Positions 51,375-62,489 of a stretch of 64,000 nucleotides of DNA are shown here, piece after piece. This DNA is from Panulirus ornatus. Its lineage: Eukaryota > Arthropoda > Malacostraca > Decapoda > Palinuridae. Under the pieces are notes generated by a model. It was given only the letters and a program-made list of their open reading frames with translations, made no database searches and was not told where the DNA came from. A program made the translations under genes and the position numbers. Numbering within the stretch: position 1 is the first letter of the stretch; every line of letters begins with the position of its first letter. The stretch lies in assembly GCF_036320965.1 (NCBI RefSeq), contig NC_092234.1, positions 39,562,505 to 39,626,504 on the forward strand, given 5' to 3'.

Positions 51375-53220
51375 TATATTTTTTTTTGCTTTGTCGCTAT
51401 CTCCAGCGTTTGCGAGAGGTAGCGCAAGGAAACAGACGAAAGAAATGGCCCAACCCACCCCCATTCACATGTATTTTCATACGTCCACACACGCAAATAT
51501 ACATTCCTACACCCTTTCCTTGGGTTTACCCCTAGACGCTTCACACTGGCCCCGTTTCAATCCCACTGGAACACCACGTCACCCCGGTATACCATTATCG
51601 CTCAATTCACGCTATTCCTTGCACTCCTTTCACCCGCCTGCTATGTTCAGGCCCGATCACACATAATCTATTTTCACTCCATCTTTCCACCTCCAATTTG
51701 TCTCCCTCTTTCCTCATTCCATCCTACCTCACGACACATATTATCCTCTTGGTCAATCTTTCCTCACTCATTCGCTTCATGTGCCCTAACCATTTCAAAA
51801 CACCCTTTTCTGCTCTCTCAACACGCTCTTTTTATTTCCACACATCTCTCTTACCCTTACGTTACTTACTCGATCAAACCCCTCAACACCACACAATTGG
51901 CCTCAAAACATCTCTTTTCCAGCCATCCAATCCTCCTGCGCGCCACAACTCTTTTCCATAGCCCAGCCTAGCAACCATACAACATGGTTGGAACCACTTA
52001 TTCCTTCAAACATACCCATTTTTGCTTTCCACACATTCTTCAAGGCTCCAGAATTTTCGGCCCCTCCCCCACCTATGATCCACTTCCGCTTCCATGCTTC
52101 CATCCGCTTTCTTCTTTCACTTCTTTTCAACTAATCTTGTTTCACACACTTTACAAAACTCAGCCACCAGCTTCTGCAGTTTCTCACTGAATCAGCCACC
52201 AGCGCCTGTTATCATCAGCGACCAAACAACTGACCCTCTTCCCAAGCTCTTATCATCCTACAACAGACTGCATACTTGCCTCTCTCCAAAACTCTTGCAT
52301 TCACCTCCCTAACATCCACCATTAATAAACAAATTAAATAACTAATGGAGACATCCAAATCCTGCCGCCAAACCTTCATTCACTGGAGAACCAATCACTT
52401 TCCTCTCTTCCTACACGTACACATGCCTTACATCCTCGATTAAAAACTTTTCAATGCTTTCTAACAACTTGCCTCCCCACAACATATATAATCTTAATTA
52501 CCTTCCCACTGAGCATCTTCTATCAAACTCTAATCATATGCTTCTCCAGATCCATAAATGCTACATACAAATCCAATTGCTTTTCTATGGGTTTAGTTTT
52601 TTATTTTTCACAAACATTCTTCAAGCAAACACCTGATACACACATCCTCTACCACTTCTGAAACCACACTGCTCTTCCCCAATCTGATGCTCTGTACATG
52701 CCTTCACCCTCTCAATCATTTCCCTCACATATAATTTCCCAGATATACTCAACAAACTTATACCTCTGTATTTTGAGCTATCACTTCTTATCCCCTTTGC
52801 CTTTGTTACAATGGACTATGCAATCATTATCCGCAATCCTCAGGCCACCCTCTCCATGATCATACATACTTAAATAACCTTACCAACCAGTTCATCAATA
52901 CCAGTCTCCCCCTTTTTTAATAAATTCCACTGCATACCATCCAAACTTGCTGACTTGCCAGCTTTCTTCTTCACAAAACTTTTACTACTTTTTCTTTGTT
53001 TACACAAATCATTCTCCCTAACCCTCTACTTTGCACAAAACCTCGACCAAAACTCCCTATATCTGCCACTCTTTCATCATATACACATTACTATACCTTC
53101 TTAATACTCCACTCCATCTCCCTCTCACATCACCAATTACTGGTTATCTTTCCCCATTAGCCCCCTTCAATGATGTTCCCATTTGTTCCTTGTCTTATGC
53201 CTTTATTTACCTCCTACCAG
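51375..53220 (-). mobile_element. LINE 3' half (error-rich copy)
   Basis: Matches 38,056-39,840 (RT and linker) with many indels. Continues without a break into the clean endonuclease part at 53,221. Confidence 0.8.
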
Positions 53221-54417
53221 GAACAATCTTTTTATTCTCCCTAAAATTTAATGATACTCTCTCACCCCAACTGTCATTTGCCCTCTTTTTAACCTCTTGC
53301 ACACTTCTCTTGACCTCCTGCCTCTTTCTTTTATACATCTCCCACTCAATTGCATTATTTCCCTGCAAAAATCGTCCAAATGCCTCTCTCTTCTCTTTCA
53401 CTAATAATCTTACTTCTTCATCCCACCACTCACTACCCTTTCGAATCTGCCCACCTCACATGCTTCTCATGCCACAAGAATCTTTTGCGCAAGCCATCAC
53501 TGCTTCCATAATACATCCCATTCCTTCCCCACTCCCCTTATGTCCTTTGTTCTCACCTTTTTCCATATTGTACTCAGTCTCTCCTGGTACTTCCTCACAC
53601 AAGTCTCCTTCCCAAGCTCACTTACTCTCACCATTCTCTTCACCCCAACATTCTCTCTTCTTTCCTGAAACCTCTACAAATCATTCACCTTCGCCTCCAC
53701 AAGATAATGATCAGACATCCCTCCAGTTGCACCTCTCAGCACATTAACATCCAAAGTCTCTCTTTCGCGCGCCTATCAATTAACACGTAATCCAATAACG
53801 CTCTCTGGCCATCTCTCCTACTTACATACGTATACTTATGTATATCTCTCTTTTTAAACCAGGTATTTCCAATCACCAGTCCTTTTCCAGCACATAAATC
53901 TACAAGCTCTTCACCATTTCCATTTACAACACTGAACAACCCATGTATCCCAATTATTCCTTCAACTGCCACATTACTCACCTTTGCATTCAAATCACCC
54001 ATCACTATAACCTGGTCTCGTGCATCAAAACTACTAACACATTCATTCAGCTGCTCCCAAAACACTTGCCTCTCATGATCTTTCTTCTCATGCCCAGGTG
54101 CATATGCACCAATAATCACCCATCTCTCTCCATTAACTTTCAGTTTCACCCATATCAATCTAGAGTTTACTTTCTTGCACTCTATCACATACTCCCACCA
54201 CTCCTGTTTCAGTAGTGCTACTCCTTCCCTTGCTCTTGTCCTCTCACTAACCCTGACTTTACTCCCAAGACATTCCTAAACCACATTTCCCCCTTTACCC
54301 TTGAGCTTTGTTTCACTCAGAGCCAAAACATCCAGGTTCCTTTCCTCAAACATACTACCTATCTCTCCTTTTTTCTCATCTTGGTTACATCCACACACAT
54401 TTAGACACCCCAATCTG
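53221..54417 (-). mobile_element. LINE 5' half (endonuclease), duplicate of 39,841-41,047
   Basis: A near-exact copy at an offset of about 13,374 bp. The endonuclease ORF is open over 53,736-54,188 (IIGAYAPGH, VIVMGDLNAKVSN, LLDYVLIDRR), with frame breaks near 53,750 and 54,250 relative to the first copy. The same 5' end (GGCTCAG) is followed by the same TTTA-repeat at 54,418-54,440. Confidence 0.88.
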
Positions 54418-54439
54418 AGCCTTATTTATTTATTTATCT

Positions 54440-55843
54440 ATTATACTTTGTTGCAGTCTCTGGTGTTAGAGAGGTAGCGAAGGGAAACAGAGGAAAAATT
54501 GGCCCAACCCATCCACATACACATGTATATACATACACGTCCACACACGCACATATACATACCTATACATTTCAATGTACACAAATATATATATACATAC
54601 ACAAAATTATATACATACACATACATATACAGCACGTTGACTCCGGTATACCACATCATTCCAATTCACTCTATTCCTTGCATGCCTTTCACCCTCCTGC
54701 ATGTCCAGGCCCCAATCACTCAAAATCTTTTTCACACCATCTTTTCACCTCCAATTTGGTCTCCCACTTTTCCTCGTTCCCTCCACCTCTGACACATATA
54801 TCCTCTTGGTCAATCTTTCCTCACTCATTCTCTCCATGTGATCAAAACATTTCAAAACACCCTCTTCTGCTCTCTCAACCACGCTCTTTTTATTTCCACA
54901 CATCTCTCTTACCCTTACGTTACTCACTCGATCAAACCACCTCACACCACACATTGTCCTCAAACATCTCATTTCCAGCACATCCATCCTCCTGCGCACA
55001 ACTCTATCCATAGCCCACGCCTCACAACCATACAACATTGTTGGAACCACTATTCCTTCAAACATACCCATTTTTGCTTTCCGAGATAATGTTCTCGACT
55101 TCCACACATTCTTCAAGGCCCCAGAATTTTCGCCCCCTCCCCCACCCTATGATCCACTTCCGCTTCCATGGTTCCATCCGCTGCCAGATCCACTCCCAGA
55201 TATCTAAAACACTTCACTTCCTCCAGTTTTTCTCCATTCAAACTCACCTCCCAATTGACTTGACCCTCAACCCTACTGTACCTAATAACCTTGCTCTTAT
55301 TCACATTTACTCTTAACTTTCTTCTTCCACACACTTTTCCATACTCAGTCACCAGCTTCTGCAGTTTCTCACATGAATCAGCCACCAGCGCTGTATCATC
55401 AGCGAACAACAACTGACTCACTTCCCAAGCTCTCTCATCCCCAACAGACTTCATACTTGCCCCTCTTTCCAAAACTCTTGCATTTACCTCCCTAACAACC
55501 CCATCCATAAACAAATTAAACAACCATGGAGACATCACACACCCCTGCCGCAAACCTACATTCACTGAGAACCAATCACTTTCCTCTCTTCCTACACGTA
55601 CACATGCCTTACATCCTCGATAAAAACTTTTCACTGCTTCTAACAACTTTCCTCCCACACCATATATTCTTAATACCTTCCACAGAGCATCTCTATCAAC
55701 TCTATCATATGCCTTCTCCAGATCCATAAATGCTACATACAAATCCATTTGCTTTTCTAAGTATTTCTCACATACATTCTTCAAAGCAAACACCTGATCC
55801 ACACATCCTCTACCACTTCTGAAACCACACTGCTCTTCCCCAA

Positions 55844-55850
<7 letters not shown>
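54440..55850 (-). mobile_element. chimeric LINE: 3' part as at 41,066, 5' part as at 43,965-45,365
   Basis: From 54,440 to about 54,845 the sequence follows the older LINE at 41,066-41,472 (TTGCAGTCTCTGGTG end, TGTGATCAAAACATTTC). From about 54,863 to 55,850 it follows 44,372-45,365 (CTCAACCACGCTC, GCCTCACAACC). Open pieces are 54,745-55,116 and 55,113-55,802, with the RT motifs LLFADDTALVADS and LRQGCVMSPWLF. They are separated by one deleted C in CAAGGCCCCAG (55,118). Confidence 0.87.
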
Positions 55851-55915
<65 letters not shown>

Positions 55916-55929
55916 TTTTTTTTTTATTA
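55851..55929. repeat. (AT)n and T-tract
   Basis: About 30 AT units, then ATTATTTTTTTTTTATTA, joining to a LINE 3' end. Confidence 0.93.
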
Positions 55930-57598
55930 TACTTTGTCGCTTTCTCCCGCGTTTGCAAGGTAGTGCAAGGAAACAGACGAAAGAAATGGCCCAACCCCCC
56001 CCCATACACATGTATATACATACGTCCACACACGCAAATATACATACCTACACAGCTTTCCATGGTTTACTCCAGACGCTTCACATGCCCTGCTTCAATC
56101 CACTGACAGCACGTCAACCCCAGTATACCACATCGCTCCAATTCACTCTATTCCTTGCCCTCCTTTCACCCTCCTGCATGTTCAGGCCCCGATCACACAA
56201 AATCTTTTTCACTCCATCTTTCCACCTCCAATTTGGTCTCCCTCTTCTCCTCGTTCCCTCCACCTCCGACACATATATCCTCTTGGTCAATCTTTCCCCA
56301 CTCATCCTCTCCATGTGCCCAAACCACTTCAAAACACCCTCTTCTGCTCTCTCAACCACGCTCTTTTTATTTCCACACATCTCTCTTACCCTTACGTTAC
56401 TCACTCGATCAAACCACCTCACACCACACATTGTCCTCAAACATCTCATTTCCGGCACATCCATCCTCCTGCGCACAACTCTATCCATAGCCCACGCCTC
56501 ACAACCATACAACATTGTTGGAACCACTATTCCTTCAAACATACCCATTTTTGCTTTCCGAGATAATGTTCTCGACTTCCACACATTCTTCAAGGCCCCC
56601 AGAATTTTCGCCCCCTCCCCCACCCTATGATTCACTTCCGCTTCCATGGTTCCATCCGCTGCCAGATCCACTCCCAGATATCTAAAACACTTCACTTCCT
56701 CCAGTTTTTCTCCATTCAAACTCACCTCCCAATTGACTTGACCCTCAACCCTACTGTACCTAATAACCTTGCTCTTATTCACATTTACTCTTAACTTTCT
56801 TCTTCCACACACTTTTCCAAACTCAGTCACCAGCTTCTGCAGTTTCTCACATGAATCAGCCACCAGCGCTGTATCATCAGCGAACAACAACTGACTCACT
56901 TCCCAAACTCTCTCATCCCCAACAGACTTCATACTTGCCCCTCTTTCCAAAACTCTTGCATTTACCTCCCTAACAACCCCATCCATAAACAAATTAAACA
57001 ACCATGGAGACATCACACACCCCTGCCGCAAACCTACATTCACTGAGAACCAATCACTTTCCTCTCTTCCTACACGTACACATGCCTTACATCCTCGATA
57101 AAAACTTTTCACTGCTTCTAACAACTTTCCTCCCACACCATATATTCTTAATACCTTCCACAGAGCATCTCTATCAACTCTATCATATGCCTTCTCCAGA
57201 TCCATAAATGCTACATACAAATCCATTTGCTTTTCTAAGTATTTCTCACATACATTCTTCAAAGCAAACACCTGATCCACACATCCTCTACCACTTCTGA
57301 AACCACACTGCTCTTCCCCAATCTGATGCTCTGTACATGCCTTCACCCTCTCAATCAATACCCTCCCATATAATTTACCAGGAATACTCAACAAACTTAT
57401 ACCTCTGTAATTTGAGCACTCACTCTTATCCCCTTTGCCTTTGTACAATGGCACTATGCACGCATTCCGCCAATCCTCAGGCACCTCACCATGAGTCATA
57501 CATACATTAAATAACCTCACCAACCAGTCAACAACACAGTCACCCCCTTTTTTAATAAATTCCACAGCAATACCATCCAAACCTGCTGCCTTGCCGGC

Positions 57599-57603
<5 letters not shown>
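55930..57603 (-). mobile_element. 5'-truncated LINE with the longest intact RT in the window
   Basis: On the minus strand the reading frame is open from the 5' break at 57,603 to the stop at 56,114 (about 497 LINE codons). Content in order: MKAGKAAGLDGIAVEFIKKG, VPEDWRNACIVPLYKGKGDK, ISLLSIPGKLYGRVLIERV, GFRSGRGCVDQVFALKN, FMDLEKAYDRVDRDALW, LRQGCVMSPWLFNLFMDG, LLFADDTALVADS, NKSKVIRYS, FRYLGVDLAADG and the C-terminal GRPNWRWKDGV. All RT catalytic aspartates are present, but the endonuclease is missing. The open frame runs on through (AT)n into antisense sequence up to 57,727, which is fortuitous. Short 3' UTR. Confidence 0.93.

Positions 57604-57631
<28 letters not shown>
57604..57631. repeat. 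(AT)n between head-to-head LINEs
   Basis: About 13 AT units. Both flanking LINE copies are 5'-truncated exactly at this tract. Confidence 0.9.
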
Positions 57632-57633
<2 letters not shown>

Positions 57634-58700
57634 GAGTCAATTGGGAGGTAAGTTTGAATGGAGAAAAACTGAAGGAAGTAAAGTGTTTTAGATATCTGGG
57701 AGTGGATCTGGCAGCAGATGGAACCATGGAAGCGGAAGTGAATCATAGAGTGGGGGAGGGGGTGAAAATCCTGGGAGCCTTGAAGAATGTGTGGAAGTCG
57801 AGAACATTATCTCCAAAAGTAAAAATGGCTATGTTTGAAGGAATAGTGGTTCCAACAATGTTGTATGGTTGCAAGGCGTGGGCTATGGATAGAGTTGTGC
57901 GCAGGAGGGTGGATGTGCTGGAAATGAGATGTTTGAGGACAATGTGTGGTGTGAGGTGGTTTGATCGAGTAAGTAATGTAAGGGTAAGAGAGATGTGTGG
58001 AAATAAAAAGAGCATGGTTGAGAGAGCAGAAGAGGGTGTTTTGAAATGGTTTGGGCACATGGAGAGAATGAGTGAGGAAAGATTGACCAAGAGGATATAT
58101 GTGTCGGAGGTGGAGGGAACGAGGAGAAGTGGGAGACCAAATTGGAGGTGGAAAGATGGAGTGAAAAAGATTTTGAGTGATCGGGGCCTGAACATGCAGG
58201 AGGGTGAAAGGCGGGCAAGGAATAGAGTGAATTGGATCGATGTGGTATACCGGGGTTGACGTGCTGTCAGTGGATTGAATTAGGGCATGTGAAGCGTCTG
58301 GGGTAAACCATGGAAAGTTGTGTGGGGCCTGGATGTGGAAAGGGAGCTGTGGTTTTGGGCATTATTGCATGACAGCTAGAGACTGAGTGTGAACGAATGG
58401 GGCCTTTGTTGTCTTTTCCTAGCGCTACCTTGCACACATGAGGGGGGAGGGGGATGGTATTCCATGTGTGGCGAGGTGGCGATGGGAATGAATAAAGGCA
58501 GACAGTGTGAATTGTGTGCATGGGTATATATGTATGTGTCTGTGTGCGTATATGTGTACATTGAGATGTATAGGTATGTATATTTGCGTGTGTGGACGTG
58601 TATGTATATACATGTGTATGGTGGTGGGTTGGGCCATTTCTTTCGTCTGTTTCCTTGCGCTACCTCGCAAACGCAGGAGACAGCGACAAAGCAAAATAAA
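57632..58700 (+). mobile_element. 5'-truncated LINE with long 3' UTR
   Basis: Open from 57,591 to 58,259, with LINE residues starting VNWEVSLNGEKLKEVKCFRY, then VDLAADGTMEAEVNHRVGEG, the C-terminal half and GRPNWRWKDGVKKILSDRG. Long-form 3' UTR (58,260-58,700) with an internal GCGCTACCTTGCACACATGAGG box and the terminal stem-loop GCGCTACCTCGC..GGAGACAGCGACAAAGC. Confidence 0.9.
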
Positions 58701-58711
58701 AATATAAAAAA

Positions 58712-58717
<6 letters not shown>

Positions 58718-58787
<70 letters not shown>

Positions 58788-58788
58788 T
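58718..58788. repeat. (AT)n microsatellite
   Basis: About 35 AT units following the LINE tail. Confidence 0.94.
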
Positions 58789-58955
58789 ATTTTTTTTGGT
58801 AAACAATCGCATGTTTACGAAATGGTGTCCTAGCTGAGTCTCTTCGTTGTATGTCAGCTGACTTATGTTTCTCTCTTGTGTCACCCGTGATGATGTGATT
58901 GTTGCAAGGCGGTGCACTTGGGAACTTGTCATGTTTCATTTTCCTCGTGGACACA
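58789..58955. other. short single-copy spacer
   Basis: About 165 bp of ordinary sequence between two LINE 3' ends, also present in the error-rich copy at about 47,660-47,815. No feature recognised. Confidence 0.5.
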
Positions 58956-59490
58956 AGGAATAGAGTGAATTGGAACGATGTGGTATACCAGGGTTGATGT
59001 GCTGCCAATGGATTGAACCAGGGCATGTGAAGCGACTGGAGTAAACCATGGAAAGGTTTTGTGGGACCTGGATGTGGAGAGGGAGCTGTGGTTTCGGTGC
59101 ATTACACATGACAGCTAGAGACTGTGGGACCTGGATGTGGAGAGGGAGCTGTGGTTTCGGTGCATTACACATGACAGCTAGAGACTGAGTGTGAACGAAT
59201 GTGGCCTTCGTTGTCATTTCCTGGCGCTACCTCGCGTGCACACGGGGGGAGGGGGGTGTCATTTCATGTGCTGAGGGGTGGCAGCAGGAATGGATGAAGG
59301 CAGCATGTATGAATATGTATATGTGTATATGTATATGTCTGTGCATGTATATGTAAACATTGAAATGTATAGGTATGTATATGTGCGTGTGAGGGCATTT
59401 ATGTATATACATGTGTATGTAGGTGGGTTGGGACATTCTTTCGTCTGTTTCCTTGCGCTACCTCGGTAATGCGAGAGACAGCATCAAAGT
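58956..59490 (+). mobile_element. older LINE 3'-end fragment with internal duplication
   Basis: Starts at ACAAGGAATAGAGTGAATTG (RNRVNWNDVVYQG, the end of the LINE ORF) followed by a diverged long 3' UTR. A segment of about 63 bp (GTGGGACCTGGATGTGGAG... at about 59,061-59,123) is repeated at about 59,124-59,186. Ends in GCGCTACCTCGGTAATGCG..GACAGCATCAAAG and a TAATAATAATAA tail. Confidence 0.82.
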
Positions 59491-59504
59491 ATAATAATAA
59501 TAAT

Positions 59505-59747
59505 ATTCTAACTTTTTTTCCATAGATATTCACCATTTCCCACTTTAGTGAGGTAGCGTTAAGAACAGAGGACTGAGCCTTAGAGGAAATATCCTCACTT
59601 GGCCCCTTTCTCTGTTCCTTCTTTTGGAAAATAAAAAAAAAACGGGAGGGGAGGATTTCCAGCCCCGCCGCTCCCTCCACTTTTAGTTGCCTTTTACGAC
59701 ATGCAGGGAATGCATGGGAAGTATTCTTCTACCCTATCCCCAGGGAG
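59505..59747 (-). mobile_element. SINE-like element, complete but older copy
   Basis: Minus strand: TCCCTGGGGATAGGGTAGAA, core GTCGTAAAAGGCAACTAAAA, GAACAGAGAAAGGGGCC, and the stem-loop CGCTACCTCACTAAAGTGGG followed by AATGGTGAATATC. Substitutions in the core show it is older than the other copies. Confidence 0.78.
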
Positions 59748-60310
59748 GATATATGTGTCAGAGATAGAGGGAATGAGAAGGGGGAGCCCAAATTGGAGGT
59801 GGAAGGATAGAGTGAAAAAGATTTTGAGCAATTGGGGCCTGAACATACAGAAGGGTGAAAGGCATGCAAGGAATAGAATGAATCAGAATGATGTGGTATA
59901 CCGGGTTGGTCGTGCTATCAATGTATTGAACCAGGGCATGTGAAGCATCTGGGGTAAACCATGGAAAGGTTTGTGGGGCCGGGATGTGGAAAGGGAGCTG
60001 TGGTTTCCGTGCATTACACATGACAGCTAGAGACTGAGTGTAAACAAATGTGACCTTTTATGTGTTCTCCTAGCACTGCCTGGGGGAAGGGGGGTGATAT
60101 CTCATGTGTGGCAGGGTAGCAAAGGGAATTGATCAAGGCAGCAAGTATGAATGTGTACATGTGTATATATGTATATGTCTGTGTAAGTACAGTATGTATA
60201 TGATGAAATGTATAGGTATGTTTATGTGCGTGTGTGGACATTTATGTATATACATGTGTATGTGGGTGGGTTGGGCCATTCTTTCATCTGTTTCCTTGTG
60301 CTATCTTCCT
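59748..60310 (+). mobile_element. older LINE 3'-end fragment
   Basis: RIYVSEIEGMRRGSPNWRWK and DRVKKILSNWGLNIQ (59,748-59,943), followed by a diverged long 3' UTR whose terminal box reads GTGCTATCTTCCTAATGCGG near 60,298. It starts exactly at the end of a SINE. Confidence 0.82.
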
Positions 60311-60394
60311 AATGCGGGGTGGCAATGAGAATGGATGAAGGCAGCAAGTATGAATATGAACATGTGTATATATGTCTGTGTATGTATAGTATGT

Positions 60395-60517
60395 ATGTGC
60401 ATTTTGAAATGGTTTGGTCACATGGAGAGAATGAGTGAGGAGAGATTGACAAAGAGGATATATGTGTCAGAGGTGGAGGGAACGAGAAGTGGGAGACCAA
60501 ATTGGAGGTGGAAAGAT
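60395..60517 (+). mobile_element. internal LINE fragment
   Basis: LKWFGHMERMSEERLTKRIY and RSGRPNWRWKD, cut at both ends. Preceded (60,315-60,394) by a short piece of LINE 3' UTR out of normal order. Confidence 0.78.
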
Positions 60518-60521
60518 TTTA

Positions 60522-60771
60522 TTTTGCTTTGTCGCTATCTCCCGCGTTTGCGAGGTAGCACAAGGAAACAGACAAAAGAAATGGCCCAACCCACCCCCAT
60601 ACACAATGTATACACACACACACGTCCACACACGCAAATATACATACCTATACATCTCAATGTACACATATATATACATACACAGACACATACATATATA
60701 CCCAAGCACACAATTCACACTGTCTGCCCCCATTCACTCCCATCGCCACCTCGCCACACATGGAATACCAA
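60522..60771 (-). mobile_element. LINE long-3'-UTR fragment, inverted
   Basis: Minus strand: the distal part of the long 3' UTR ending in the stem-loop (TTTGTCGCTATCTCCCGCG on the + strand at 60,529). It joins single-copy DNA at about 60,772. Confidence 0.8.
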
Positions 60772-61635
60772 AACAAACACGATATGGGAATAGAGCAAGT
60801 GGCCGTTCATGGAACTGGCAGGCTATGCCATTTACACCAAAAAACTCTGAACTTGATTCCTCAAATCTTTAGGAACAGAAAATGCTTTTCCAAAAGAACC
60901 TGAATTTTTCCCATAGTTTACTGACACAGACATAATGGAAAAAATTGAAGAGGAAACAAACAGATATTAATAACGCAGGGAAACATACCCTTCTTTTCAT
61001 CTCAATGCAGACTGGCTAATAGGACTAACACAACCAAGGATGAAACATATCTTTCCCGTTGCATGCGATGATTCTTATGTCACTTTAAAAAAGAAAAGGA
61101 CTATTGGACTATGACTAATATGTATAAGAAGAGGAATTTTGGAAAGCTAATGCCTAACGATCACAATCTTCAACACCAGCAAGTTAGTCACTTTGTAGAC
61201 TATACAATTTGCTCAAGGTGATAAGTTGCAGAAAATCCAGTAAATTCTAGAACATATATCACATTTCCAAACAAAGTTCATGGCTTTTCAAGATTTATGA
61301 ACAGATGAGAGTGTACTGCTGAGGAGAGATCATCTGGCATGTGCTCTTCTAAATGAAACTGTTTGAACAAAATCATTACTTTTATCATGAATATTTTCCA
61401 TATTATTTTCCATAAGAAAATTATGAGTGGAAGCAAAATACCCTGATGCTTAATATTACATATGGCAGTGTGGAAAGCGCTACGTAACCTTAAAACTTCA
61501 CACATGGTGGTGGTGTAAGACAGCAAGTCCAACTCAGTCCTACATTGTTGCCCTCAGGAGAGATTACCCTATTCATTTGCATTGTTATATATGCTTTTCA
61601 GTTTCATAAGTACTTGCCACATAGGGATGTAGGCA
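60772..61635. other. single-copy region without recognised features
   Basis: About 860 bp of AT-rich DNA. No ORF above about 85 codons and none convincing; no repeats seen. Confidence 0.4.
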
Positions 61636-61822
61636 AGAAAACAAACCAGCTGTGGTGAAAGGGTTAATCAGCCTCCAATGGGGTACAGCATTAAATGCTT
61701 TCTAACAATCCCAATACAGACAGTCTAACCAGCCCTCCCTTTTGTCCAGGACTAGGCTCACTCTCTCATACAACTCCAAAACGTTAATTAAATCTTTCAA
61801 GTGACATCCTGAATGGTAATTC

Positions 61823-61825
<3 letters not shown>
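61636..61825 (-). mobile_element. old CR1/jockey-like RT fragment
   Basis: The minus strand reads HLKDLINVLELYERVSLVLD, then REGWLDCLYWDC, a stop, then KAFNAVPHWRLI. This resembles RT motif A of CR1/jockey-group LINEs, where the usual pattern is YLDFxKAFDxVPHxxL. The catalytic D of that motif is replaced by a stop/frame remnant, so it is a fossil. It is a different clade from the RTE copies in the rest of the window. The upstream side ends at a (TG)n tract. Confidence 0.6.

Positions 61826-61868
<43 letters not shown>
61826..61868. repeat. (TG)n microsatellite
   Basis: About 21 TG units at the upstream edge of the old RT fragment. Confidence 0.95.
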
Positions 61869-61871
<3 letters not shown>

Positions 61872-61954
61872 GTTTACTAACCAAGCTTACTCATGCAGCT
61901 CAAAATACTGTTGCATTTTTACCATAATATAGGAAACATATGGTTACTGTTTCA

Positions 61955-62295
61955 TTCATACCAGTAATACAGAAGTGTGTTTCATCTATAATTGCATTAG
62001 GCAATGAGTTCTGAATGACACTTACCATCCCCCTTGAAAAATTCCTAGAAATGGGTACATACCAACTGTATATGAATGTTACAACTGATATAATTTGTTC
62101 ACAATTGTAAACACCTTATCTTTGATATATATGAGTTTTTTCGATTTATTAGTAAATGTCTCTCTCCCAGTCACTTAAACATTCTTGGCCTACTGAAAAT
62201 CTGAGGATGACTGTTATGTAAGAGAAAAATACATCAGGGATATCTAGGCTAAAAATCTTGGGTCAATGGTCAATTGATTACCAGTCACTCAATAT
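61955..62295. repeat. unclassified interspersed repeat, copy 2
   Basis: Diverged match to 33,590-33,915 in the same orientation; shared blocks are given under that copy. The following 62,296-62,485 shows nothing I can name. Confidence 0.55.
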
Positions 62296-62489
62296 GCGTT
62301 ACTACTTGCACTTGATGGCCTCTTTGCAGACATCATGAGAGGAAATACACTTCAGTGTGGAAAAACATTGGAAGAACAACTGCTAGACATGGAAGCACAT
62401 CTTAACTGATGCACTGGCTGATTAAAACTCAAGCCTACCACTTACATCACTGATGCATACATATGCAGAACTTATGTAATCTAAACTTC

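Larger units (their letters stand above)
45366..53220. other. error-rich (unpolished-looking) assembly patch
   Basis: From 45,366 the familiar LINE and SINE sequences continue but with single-base insertions, deletions and substitutions every few to 20 bases. Homopolymer and dinucleotide runs are broken up, and no LINE ORF stays open. Content maps to clean sequence elsewhere: 45,420-46,735 resembles the 55,920-57,600 copy very poorly, 46,750-48,605 matches 57,890-59,740, and 48,606-53,220 matches 35,370-39,840. Quality recovers at about 53,225. This is the texture of raw long-read gap filling, so annotations inside are low quality. Confidence 0.85.
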
